Shown: positions 27,027-34,397 of the stretch, in pieces
Layout of the letters: each line of letters begins with the position of its first letter
How positions within the stretch are numbered: the stretch's first letter is position 1
From: G963662905 sp963676415
Lineage (GTDB): Bacteria; Bacteroidota; Bacteroidia; Bacteroidales; WRLA01
Assembly: GCA_963676415.1 (NCBI GenBank)
Contig: OY781097.1
Coordinates: 2,666,001 to 2,730,000, forward strand
Length of the DNA stretch: 64,000 nt
Reading direction: 5' to 3'
Position numbers and translations under genes: made by a program
The notes under the pieces: generated by a model
The model's input: the letters and a program-made list of their open reading frames with translations, nothing else
Told to the model about the DNA's origin: nothing
The model's database searches: none

Positions 27027-27640
27027 AACAATTAAGCATCGTTTTCCGGCCCTAGCCGGAATATGTGCTTTGTGTTGAACGAAACCGGTGTACCTATATA
27101 TTGGGGAATCAATTTTTGCGGTATTTTCTGCTAAATACCTTAAGGGAAGGGAAAACAGGCCATTTTCAGCCGAAAAGCTTTGGTTTGCAATAATTCAAAT
27201 GAACGTTTTGTCAAGATATGATGCCTGCCACAGTCCATTTTGTGGGGCTTTGGCATAACCATATCAGTCCTGCATTGCAGGGGCAGAGGGAAAACAATAA
27301 AGCATGCGGATTTTCTCAGCTTGCATCCGGCGCCCTGATTCGCTCATGGAATGATTCGGGGATTGGTTTTTCCATTTCAAGTGGGTTTTTCTCATAAAAA
27401 ATCGCCATCTTTGCTATCTGGCGAAGGTAGTTTTCGTGTGTGGAACGCGAGCGTCCATTGATTACAAGGCGCTGCATAAACTGCTCAGCCATGGTTGAAA
27501 AACCTTTCACTTTGAGGCATGCTTCATCCTGGATCGTTCTTTTTTTCATAAGATTAAATTTTATAAGGTTAATCAATAAAACCTTATACGTAAGAATCAG
27601 ATCTTAGGTGAAGCTGCCGACCGGAGGGAGGTTTAGTTCA
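27027..27640 (-). mobile_element. Decayed recombinase element, copy 1
   Basis: About 610 bp beginning AACAATTAAGCATCG with a TTCCGGC/GCCGGAA hairpin, nearly identical over long stretches to 31823-32395 and in the same orientation. It carries the N-terminal part of a tyrosine recombinase on the minus strand and no other intact gene. Together the copies form direct repeats around the SH3 and restriction-modification genes. Confidence 0.75.
27316..27549 (-). pseudogene. Tyrosine recombinase N-terminal fragment
   Basis: Reading from ATG 27549 (MKKRTIQDEA), about 77 residues match the SAM-like core-binding domain of phage-type integrases: FSTMAEQFMQRLVINGRSRS and THENYLRQIAKMAIFYEKNP. The catalytic domain with Arg-His-Arg-Tyr is absent, because the frame stops soon after. 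In Bacteroidota such integrases accompany IS91-like transposases. The second copy at about 32.2 kb has lost a further internal part of this gene. It is a non-functional remnant. Confidence 0.7.
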
Positions 27641-27645
27641 ACAAT

Positions 27646-27754
27646 GGCTCATAGGCAATAGCGGGAAAATGCTCAATTCGTAGGTTTGTAGCCCGCCCGA
27701 GCATTTTCTCGGGTTGAAAAGTAAGACGCACGCAAACCGCTACTGCCCATAGCC
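27646..27754. repeat. Long imperfect palindrome, cassette-boundary type, copy 2
   Basis: Arms 27646-27664 (GGCTCATAGGCAATAGCGG) and 27737-27754 (CCGCTACTGCCCATAGCC) are inverted with one indel and two mismatches. An inner pair GGGAAAATGCTC / GAGCATTTTCTC is nested inside. The element ends with GAACCGTTATGCC shortly before the start of the next gene. Confidence 0.7.
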
Positions 27755-27782
27755 GAACCGTTATGCCTAATTTTAAAATAAG

Positions 27783-28457
27783 ATGAAACGAGCAATTAGT
27801 ATCATATTTTTTGTATTGGCTTATCAATTAGTAATTGGACAAGTCGCAATAATTAATGACTCTGACGGATGGACTAATGTGCGTAAAGCTCCAGATGGAA
27901 AATCAGAAGTCATTCATAAAATCTATAAAAACGAAGTATTTTGGTATGACTATGCCCCATCCGATAAACTCCAAGACTGGATATCGGTTTACATTCCCAA
28001 AAATAAATTCTGCTTAGGGAAAAATTCGCCTGATTTCATTGTTGGCTTTATTCATAAATCAAGAATTCTGCCACTTGACAGTTTGGAAAGATATTCAGGA
28101 AAAGACTTTAGTTTTGAGTACGAGATGACTGATTTTGACCCAACAAACAGAATTATAGACAAGGAAAACGGGAAGTGGGTACTTTTTATAGACGGTAGAC
28201 CTGTTTGGGGTACTGATGGAAATTTACCCAAAACCCAAGTAAAAAATATTGATGTAGAAATTAATACGAAAAGTATCAAAGTGCATCAAGTGTTCTACAG
28301 CGATATTTATGAATGTGACAATGCTTTTGATACGTATAAAATTGGAGATACCTATTTTGTGCATCAATGGAATAGCGATGGAGCAGGTGCTTATGAAATT
28401 GTATGGATTTTTACAAAAGATGGCTTGATACAAAGAATCGTAGGTTCAATGATATAA
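27783..28457 (+). CDS. Secreted SH3-like domain protein
   Basis: 224 residues: a signal peptide (AISIIFFVLAYQLVIGQ) followed by a bacterial SH3-type fold at about 22-100, recognisable by INDSDGWTNVRKAPDGKSEV and WISVYIP. The remaining 120 residues (DGRPVWGTDGNLPKTQVKN ... IVWIFTKDGLIQRIVGS) are not recognised. SH3b domains often bind cell-wall peptides, but a role here is open. The gene lies alone between two boundary palindromes (27646-27754 and 28481-28591), exactly the look of a gene cassette. Confidence 0.7.
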   Translation: MKRAISIIFFVLAYQLVIGQVAIINDSDGWTNVRKAPDGKSEVIHKIYKNEVFWYDYAPSDKLQDWISVYIPKNKFCLGKNSPDFIVGFIHKSRILPLDSLERYSGKDFSFEYEMTDFDPTNRIIDKENGKWVLFIDGRPVWGTDGNLPKTQVKNIDVEINTKSIKVHQVFYSDIYECDNAFDTYKIGDTYFVHQWNSDGAGAYEIVWIFTKDGLIQRIVGSMI

Positions 28458-28480
28458 AATAAAAAAACTAGGCATAACAA

Positions 28481-28591
28481 TTTGCAAATTGCATTGCGGG
28501 TGCAGTGGTGTGCGTTGTCTCTGCTCTTTTCTTAACCGTCATGTCCTGTCGGACACTGACGCTCTTCGAAATCCGCAACGACAACTTGCAA
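28481..28591. repeat. Long imperfect palindrome, cassette-boundary type, copy 3
   Basis: Arms 28481-28500 (TTTGCAAATTGCATTGCGGG) and about 28572-28591 (ending CAACTTGCA) form inverted repeats with few mismatches. The right half, GTCGGACACTGACGCTCTTC, matches the 24.4 kb copy, and the element is followed by TGACCGTTA. A smaller inverted pair follows at about 28627-28682. The gap 28458-28767 holds nothing else recognisable. Confidence 0.7.
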
Positions 28592-28767
28592 GTGACCGTT
28601 ACCTGCAAGCTGAAAATCCAGCCGCACATTTTAGCACATTTGGTTTTTGCCGACACTCAAAGCCAATGCTAAAACCAAAAGATCTAAAATTTTACCAACG
28701 CTTATAACAATACTTCGAAAATTATTCTTACATTTGACCAAATTAAGTCAAGTCAAAAAAAGGTACA

Positions 28768-29070
28768 ATGACACTTGGACAGAAAATTAGGGAATTAAGA
28801 GAGCAATCAGGGATGTTTCAACGGGAATTAGCTTCTAAACTTGAGATTGGAGATGGATTTTTAAGCAAAGTTGAAAACAATCAAAAAACCCTAAAAAGAG
28901 AGCATCTTATTAAAATTAGTGAACTTTTTAATTGTTCCATTTCAGAATTAGAAGCATTATGGATTGGAACAAAGTTATATGAAATAGTAAAAGATGAACA
29001 GGAAGCATTAAATGCTTTAAGAGTAGCCGAACAAGAAATAAAATATAGAAAGCAATATGACGTACTTTGA
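28768..29070 (+). CDS. XRE-type controller protein of the R-M system
   Basis: 100 residues with a HTH_3/XRE domain at about 5-60 (IRELREQSGMFQRELASKLE, then SKVENNQKTLKREHLIKISE) and a C-terminal helix rich in Glu/Ala. Small XRE proteins like this act as controller (C) proteins that delay endonuclease expression until DNA is methylated. It overlaps the endonuclease gene by 14 bp, as expected for a C-R arrangement. Repeated GTCAAGTCAA sequence just upstream (about 28746-28757) could be part of its operator; this is untested. Confidence 0.85.
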   Translation: MTLGQKIRELREQSGMFQRELASKLEIGDGFLSKVENNQKTLKREHLIKISELFNCSISELEALWIGTKLYEIVKDEQEALNALRVAEQEIKYRKQYDVL

Positions 29071-30151
29071 TGAATTAAGGGAAATAACAAAAACAATTCC
29101 CGATACAATTGTTGATTTTTCAATACCAAGAGATAGGACTTCTCCTCCAACTCAAGCATCTTCAAATTTTATAACAAATAAGGAACAAGGAGATTGGGCA
29201 GAAGATTTAATTTTCAGAGCAATCAATGAAACATCAAAAAATTATGTTGCTGTTCGTTACGGGAAATCTGATGATTTAGTAGCGGGTGAGATTGGGTTTG
29301 ATGAATTCTACACCGAATTTCAAGACGAATTAGACACAATAGGCAAACGACCGGATTTATTAATTTTTAGAAAATCTGATTTTGATGAAAAATTAGGTCA
29401 CGATATTAGCAAGCATAAGCACTCACAAATTACTGATTATGTAAAAAAGGCAATTGCAGGATTGGAAATACGTTCAAGTGCTTTTTTAATTGATAAGTAT
29501 GAGGGCGAAATGCAGGAAAGAACAAAATTCCATTTGGAGACAGCTCTATCAATAAAAGACAAAATAATAAATGAGTTTTCAGATGTATTTGAGCATCCTA
29601 AAAAGAAAGCATATTTAGACATACTCAAAAGCATAAACGAAGAAACAATTAATGCAATTACTTTTCGCAGACCAAGTTGGAATTCAACTGAAAGGCTACA
29701 AGAACTGACTCAATTATTCAAAGACTTAAAAGATAATATTAGTATCAGCCAAAAAAGAGACTATTTAAGTATAACACCAAAGGTTGAGGATATTAAAGTG
29801 GTTTATAAATGGGCTGAAACATTCAATGTACCTCATTATTATTTTCAAGTTTTCTTTGACAAGTCTTATGGAATATCTTTTAAAAACATTCTTACACTTA
29901 TTACCGATTCTGATAAAGAGGGAGAGCATTATGAAATAAGTAAAGATATTAAAAATCAAAACAAAACCACTATTAAGATAAACACCCGACACACAAATCA
30001 AGTTGCGTACAAAATATTGGAACCTGAACATAAAAGTGTTAGGAGAGAAATGGGTAGAGGTCGTTTACTATTCTATGTGAGTTTTGAAAAGGGGACTGCA
30101 TATTTAGACATTGATAGCTTAAAGGCTTTATTAAACATATCAGATTTTTAA
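29057..30151 (+). CDS. Type II restriction endonuclease, AccI-like
   Basis: 364 residues. I place it in the AccI family from overall length, the GDWAEDLIFRAINETSKNYV and RYGKSDDLVAGE segments, and the stretch DELDTIGKRPDLLIF (about 91-104) followed by AGLEIRSSAFL (134-144). Asp100 in RPD and Glu137 in EIR would be the metal-binding acids of a PD-(D/E)xK-type site, with Arg139 in the place of the usual Lys. If it is AccI-like it would cut GTMKAC, but the specificity cannot be read here. It is coupled to the controller (14-bp overlap) and is 1 bp before the methylase gene. Confidence 0.65.
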   Translation: MTYFDELREITKTIPDTIVDFSIPRDRTSPPTQASSNFITNKEQGDWAEDLIFRAINETSKNYVAVRYGKSDDLVAGEIGFDEFYTEFQDELDTIGKRPDLLIFRKSDFDEKLGHDISKHKHSQITDYVKKAIAGLEIRSSAFLIDKYEGEMQERTKFHLETALSIKDKIINEFSDVFEHPKKKAYLDILKSINEETINAITFRRPSWNSTERLQELTQLFKDLKDNISISQKRDYLSITPKVEDIKVVYKWAETFNVPHYYFQVFFDKSYGISFKNILTLITDSDKEGEHYEISKDIKNQNKTTIKINTRHTNQVAYKILEPEHKSVRREMGRGRLLFYVSFEKGTAYLDIDSLKALLNISDF

Positions 30152-30152
30152 T

Positions 30153-31802
30153 ATGGATTTAGAAAAAAAATATTCAAAAAATACAGACTTGGAGCACAGA
30201 AAAAAGTTTGCTCAATTTTTTACGCCTCAACCGATTGGTGATTTAATGTCAGATTGGTTATTAGGAAATGAAAATTGCAAAAATATTCTTGAGCCAGCTT
30301 TTGGTTTGGGTATTTTTTCAAGGACACTTCTTAATAAAAACCCAAATCTAAATATAAAAGGATTTGATATTGATGAAACCATTTTAAAAGAAGCCAAAAC
30401 CCACTTTGATTCTTTCAATAATGTTTCTTTAAATCTTGAGGATTATATGTTTAACGATTGGAAAAATAAATATGACGGTATTATCTGCAATCCACCATAT
30501 TTAAAGTTTCACGATTATGACAACAAACAAATTTTACAAGAAGTTGAAAATAAATTGAAATTCAAATTCAACGGATTTACCAATCTCTATACTCTTTTTC
30601 TTCTTAAGTCGGTTTTTCAGTTGAATAAAGAAGGAAGAGCTTCATACATTATCCCTTCGGAGTTTTTGAATTCTGATTACGGAAAATTAATTAAGGAATA
30701 TCTTATTAAAACAAAAACATTAAGGCATTTATTCGTCATCGACTTTAAAGAAAATGTTTTTGATGATGCGATGACAACAGCATCTATTCTTCTTTTAGCA
30801 AATGACAATAATAACTCTGAAATACATATTTCAACTATTGATTCAAAATCAGATTTACAGCTAATAAAAAGTTATATTGATTCTTACCCGAAAGGCAAAG
30901 GAGAGTTCTCATTCGCTCCAAAAGATTTAGACCCAACTATAAAATGGCGTAAATATTATCAAGTACAAAACTCAATTAATTATAAAAATCTTGTTCCATT
31001 TTCAACATACGCAAAGGTAGTCAGGGGCATTGCTACTGGTGCAAATGAATATTTTACATTTAAACCCTCAAAGGTAAAAGAGTTCAAAATTCCAGAATCA
31101 AATCTATTACCGTGTATTTGTAAAGCTAAAGACGTAAAAACCAATTTTTTTACGAGTGAACATTTCAAAAATCTTATCAAAAAAGATGAACTAACCTATC
31201 TTTTTAATGGACAGAAATCTAAAAGTGAAGAAGTTGAAAACTATATCAAAAAGGGAGAGCAAGAAGAGATAAATGAAAAGTTTTTGACCAAAAGTAGAAA
31301 ACCTTGGTATGCTTTAGAAAAACGTCCACCTGCTCCTATTTGGGTTTCTGTGTTTAATAGAAGTGGTGTCAAGTTTATTAGAAATGAAGCTAATATTTCT
31401 AATCTTACTACTTTTCATTGTGTTTATCCAACAAACTCTGATTTGTTTTCGAAGGTAAGCATTGACCTTTTGTTTGCATATCTATTAACAGATGTTTCTA
31501 AAGACATATTTAGTGACAATAGAAGAGAGTATGGAAATGGATTAAAGAAGTTTGAACCAAATGACTTGAACAAATCTAAAATGCTTGACCTATCAATCTT
31601 AACTCAATCGAAAGTTGAGGAAATTTTAGAATTGTATTCCAACTACAGACAAACGGAAAATGAAAAATACATAGCCGAAATTGACCTAATATTAAGAAAT
31701 GAATATTCCAACGCTAAAAGTCATACACATTTGCAATTAGCACAAGCCAACGCTAAACCAAAAATTGCAAAAGAGTATGCCTTTGCCGACACTAACGAAT
31801 AA
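30153..31802 (+). CDS. N6-adenine DNA methyltransferase of the R-M system
   Basis: 549 residues with the gamma-type motif order: motif X RKKFAQFFTPQPI (17-29), motif I ILEPAFGLGIFSRTLL (45-60), acidic motif II at FDIDE (71-75) and motif IV NPPY (113-116), followed by a long target-recognition region that ends around 520. It methylates adenine in the target of the neighbouring endonuclease and protects host DNA. Length and motif order fit Eco57I/M.AccI-like enzymes. The gene begins 1 bp after the endonuclease stop. It is AT-rich like the other genes of the island. Confidence 0.92.
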   Translation: MDLEKKYSKNTDLEHRKKFAQFFTPQPIGDLMSDWLLGNENCKNILEPAFGLGIFSRTLLNKNPNLNIKGFDIDETILKEAKTHFDSFNNVSLNLEDYMFNDWKNKYDGIICNPPYLKFHDYDNKQILQEVENKLKFKFNGFTNLYTLFLLKSVFQLNKEGRASYIIPSEFLNSDYGKLIKEYLIKTKTLRHLFVIDFKENVFDDAMTTASILLLANDNNNSEIHISTIDSKSDLQLIKSYIDSYPKGKGEFSFAPKDLDPTIKWRKYYQVQNSINYKNLVPFSTYAKVVRGIATGANEYFTFKPSKVKEFKIPESNLLPCICKAKDVKTNFFTSEHFKNLIKKDELTYLFNGQKSKSEEVENYIKKGEQEEINEKFLTKSRKPWYALEKRPPAPIWVSVFNRSGVKFIRNEANISNLTTFHCVYPTNSDLFSKVSIDLLFAYLLTDVSKDIFSDNRREYGNGLKKFEPNDLNKSKMLDLSILTQSKVEEILELYSNYRQTENEKYIAEIDLILRNEYSNAKSHTHLQLAQANAKPKIAKEYAFADTNE

Positions 31803-31822
31803 AAAATGAAAAGCCAGCAGGT

Positions 31823-32395
31823 AACAATTAAGCAACGTTTTCCGGCCTAAGCCGGAAACCCGAAGGCTCGGGTCAGGTACCCACGAATTACTCGGGGCGG
31901 GTGTGCTTTGTGTTGAACGAAACCGGTGTACCTATATATTGGGGAATCAATTTTTGCGGTATTTTCTGCCAAATACCTTAAGGGCAGGGAAAACAGGCCA
32001 TTTTCAGCCGAAAAGCTTTGGTTTGCAATAATTCAAATGAACGTTTTGTCAAGATATGATGCCTGCCACAGTCCATTTTGTGGGGCTTTGGCATAACTAT
32101 ATCAGTCCTGCATTGCAGGGGCAGAAGGAAAACAATAAAGCATGTGCATTTTCTCAGCAAGCATCCGGCGCCCGGATGCGCTGATGGAATGATTCGGGTA
32201 TTGAATTTTCCACTTCAAGAGTGTTTTCTCACAAAAAATCGCCATCTTTGCTATCTGGCAAATGCCTCCAAATATTGGCATGCTTCATCCCGGATCGTTC
32301 TTTTTATAAAGTTAATTTTTATACGGTTGATAGAATCAAGCTTATACGCATGGATCTGATTTGAGGTATAGCTGAAGGCAGGGGAAGTTCAGTCC
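31823..32395 (-). mobile_element. Decayed recombinase element, copy 2
   Basis: Direct repeat of 27027-27640 starting AACAATTAAGCAACG. It has a 43-bp extra stretch near the hairpin (about 31858-31900) and a deletion of about 95 bp inside the integrase fragment, so it is more decayed. It fills most of the 666-bp gene-free gap 31803-32468; the rest of the gap has no visible feature. Confidence 0.7.
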
Positions 32396-32468
32396 CTGAG
32401 TAAGGTTTTTTCAGGCCATAGCCGAAAACACGAGTGCTGACATCAAACAAAATAAACGGATATAACAT

Positions 32469-32777
32469 ATGGATACAGATGATTTATCAAGAGAATCTTA
32501 CCAAGGCATTTTAATCGAGGCAGATAAATTATCGCATGATTTGACTTTGCATTTTGGCGTTTTATCAGCTGATTGTGAAAATGAGGCCGAGTATATTGAT
32601 GAAGCGGAAAAATTGACCCTATTAATATTGCAAGCAGAAGATTGGGAAATTGACGATTTATTTTGTGGCAATCCTCCCAAAAAAGAACAATTGGAATTTA
32701 CCTGTAAGGAAATTTTGGAGAATATTCAGAAAATTAAATCCACGCCAATTGAGAAGTGTAAAATTGATTTCTATTGA
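32469..32777 (+). CDS. Hypothetical acidic protein
   Basis: 102 residues, predicted all-helical and acidic (KLSHDLTLHFGVLSADCENE, AEKLTLLILQAEDWEIDDLF), with no signal peptide or membrane helix. Not recognised. It follows the second recombinase remnant and is 42 bp before the DUF2007 gene. Its codon use looks native rather than random, and the reading frame begins with a clear ATG after an AT-rich leader. Confidence 0.55.
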   Translation: MDTDDLSRESYQGILIEADKLSHDLTLHFGVLSADCENEAEYIDEAEKLTLLILQAEDWEIDDLFCGNPPKKEQLEFTCKEILENIQKIKSTPIEKCKIDFY

Positions 32778-32818
32778 TATTTAATGCTTTATACCATTAC
32801 AGTATATAAACGACACCC

Positions 32819-33058
32819 ATGAAAAAAGGAAATGACATAATTGAAATATATGCGGGGACTTCGATAGATGCCGCTATTGTTAAGAGTTTATTGGAAGCCT
32901 CTGGAGTAGTAGCATTTTTGAAAGATGATAGTATGGGAACAATTGCTCCATGGCAGGTTTCAGCCGGGGGAGCAGGAGCAGTCAAGATTATTATCAATAG
33001 CAATGATTATAACATAGCTAAATCTGTTGTTGAAAAATATGAAGAAAGCAAAAAATAA
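32819..33058 (+). CDS. DUF2007-domain putative signal-transducing protein
   Basis: 79 residues matching the DUF2007 pattern: IEIYAGTSIDAAIVKSLLEA, then FLKDDSMGTIAPWQVSAGGA and VKIIINSNDYNIAKSVVEKY. The family is a small ferredoxin-like fold of unknown role, thought to act in signalling or as a PII-like partner. Cytoplasmic, single-gene unit. The short gap downstream holds copy B of the dispersed palindromic element. Confidence 0.8.
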   Translation: MKKGNDIIEIYAGTSIDAAIVKSLLEASGVVAFLKDDSMGTIAPWQVSAGGAGAVKIIINSNDYNIAKSVVEKYEESKK

Positions 33059-33079
33059 CACCTGCCATTAATCGATGCT

Positions 33080-33166
33080 TGTCCGTAATGCCGGATTTTT
33101 GGCTCAGAGTGTTCGAGGCATTCGGTAGAATATGGCCGAGATGGGACATTGTGGACGAAAACTAAT
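33080..33166. repeat. Dispersed palindromic element, copy B
   Basis: Has GTCCGTAATGCCGGATTTTTGG-type start, then CAGAGTGTTCGAGGCATTCGG and GGGACATTGTGGACGAAAAC, which are the same ordered blocks as copies A, C and D but shortened by loss of the inner palindrome. The gap 33059-33391 contains no gene. Confidence 0.6.
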
Positions 33167-33391
33167 CAGTTCTCCGGGCTGTGTGCGGTGTAATTCATAT
33201 CCTGCTGAGTGTTTCATGATTCCAGGATCTTTGCGGAAACCGCTGCGCGTTATTTTTGGGGAATTGATGTCAAAACAGGCAAAAGTTAAAAATCTTATGG
33301 ATGTACCAAACCCAAGGACGTGAAAAACTAAGGCTATAGATGCCTTGGATTTCGTTTGGCTCGTAGGATATAAACAGTAGGTGCGCGTTTT

Positions 33392-33730
33392 CTATGCTTT
33401 CCGTACAAATTCCGATTTCAAAGCCATAGCGCCAAAACCGTCGATGCGGCAGTCGATATTATGATCACCATCAGACAGGCGGATGTTTTTTACTTTCGTG
33501 CCCGATTTTACCGGTCCGGCAGCGCCTTTTACGGGCAGGTTTTTAATTACGATCACAGTATCGCCATCTTCCAAAAGGTTTCCGTTGGCATCTTTTACGA
33601 TCAATGCGTCTTCGTCGGGTTCACTGGGGTTCCATTCATGGCCACAATCGGGGCAGGCCCAAAGTTCAGTGCCTGTATTATATCCATAAGGTGAGTTGCA
33701 TTCCGGGCAGGCTTTCATTTCATCAGACAT
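33392..33730 (-). CDS. yjdM: PhnA/YjdM-family zinc-ribbon protein
   Basis: 112 residues. N-terminal zinc ribbon with Cys8, Cys11, Cys26 and Cys29 (CPEC ... CPDC), followed by the PhnA SH3-like domain with VKDANGNLLEDGDTVIVIKN and GTKVKNIRLSDGDHNIDCRI. Historically annotated as alkylphosphonate utilisation protein, but most such proteins have no proven phosphonate role. Single-gene unit, convergent with the DUF2007 gene. Confidence 0.9.
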   Translation of the reverse strand: MSDEMKACPECNSPYGYNTGTELWACPDCGHEWNPSEPDEDALIVKDANGNLLEDGDTVIVIKNLPVKGAAGPVKSGTKVKNIRLSDGDHNIDCRIDGFGAMALKSEFVRKA

Positions 33731-33936
33731 GGCGGTGTGTTTTTATGTTTTTCTGGCGCGAAAGTAGGGAGTTTTCATCTGAAACGAAAGTGGTATTCTG
33801 TTTCATGATGTTATTGTTGTCAGGATATCCTCCGCTAATGGTACGTTTTGCCCGTTTTATCCGCAAACTTTTTGTTTTGGAGTTTTTGTGCATAATGCAG
33901 CTTTGGGGGCGCTTGTTTTTTAACTATCGAAATCCT

Positions 33937-34191
33937 GGAAATAACCCCTGCTTTGTTGCACGATTATCTGAAATTAACCCTTACTATATTACATGGTATT
34001 TTGTAATTAACCCTTATTATATTACAAGTATTTTTAAAAATAAGCCTGATTTTATTACATGAAAACCGTAAATTAACCCTTATTATATTACATGGTATTT
34101 TTTAATTAAGCCTGATTCTATTACAAGTATTTTGAAAATTAACCCTGACTTTATTGCATTTTATCCGCAAATTAACCCTGTCTTTGAGCAA
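33937..34191. repeat. 33-bp tandem array, about 7.7 units
   Basis: Seven consecutive units of exactly 33 bp starting at 33937, 33970, 34003, 34036, 34069, 34102 and 34135, plus a partial unit at 34168. The shared core is AATTAACCCTTATTATATTA with variants (AAGCCTGATTTTATTAC). There are no unique spacers between units, so it is not CRISPR. It ends about 20 bp before the start of a broken AAA ATPase gene. The rest of the gap 33731-33936 shows nothing recognisable. Confidence 0.85.
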
Positions 34192-34212
34192 TAATAATGA
34201 AATATTATTGTC

Positions 34213-34359
34213 ATGTTCAGAAGGGAGGCTTTGGTTTTTTTGAAGGGATGGAAGGTTTCTGCAGGAAGGAAGCCGTTGGTAATCAGGGGGGCAAGGCAGG
34301 TTGGCAAGACCAGTCTTATTAATTACTTTAATCTTGTGTTTGGAGCTATGCCTGTGTAA
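34213..34359 (+). pseudogene. Truncated AAA ATPase (DUF4143-type) stub
   Basis: From ATG 34213 the frame gives 48 residues (MFRREALVFLKGWKV ...) then TAA. Residues 21-37 contain the characteristic KPLVIRGARQVGKTSLIN with a Walker A motif GARQVGKTS, as at the N-terminus of bacterial AAA_14/DUF4143 ATPases (usually about 400 residues). All downstream parts, including Walker B, are missing, and the following DNA runs into the CCA-transferase gene. It is a decayed gene. Confidence 0.75.
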
Positions 34360-34397
34360 AGAGGTACTCGATATACGTAAAATCGTATTTGCCGAAT

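Noticed and set aside
27633..27827. Short frames over the boundary palindromes
   Set aside because: They are created by the inverted repeats and overlap a well-supported gene start.
31978..32359. Short frames in the second recombinase remnant
   Set aside because: They lie in a decayed duplicate and match nothing beyond the other copy.
33604..34062. 152-codon frame ending in a repeated INPYYIT motif
   Set aside because: It runs antisense over the PhnA gene and then through the tandem 33-bp array; the repeated residues come from the array, not from selection on a protein.
33937..34191. Possible CRISPR array
   Set aside because: Units are contiguous at 33 bp without unique spacers, and no cas gene is nearby.
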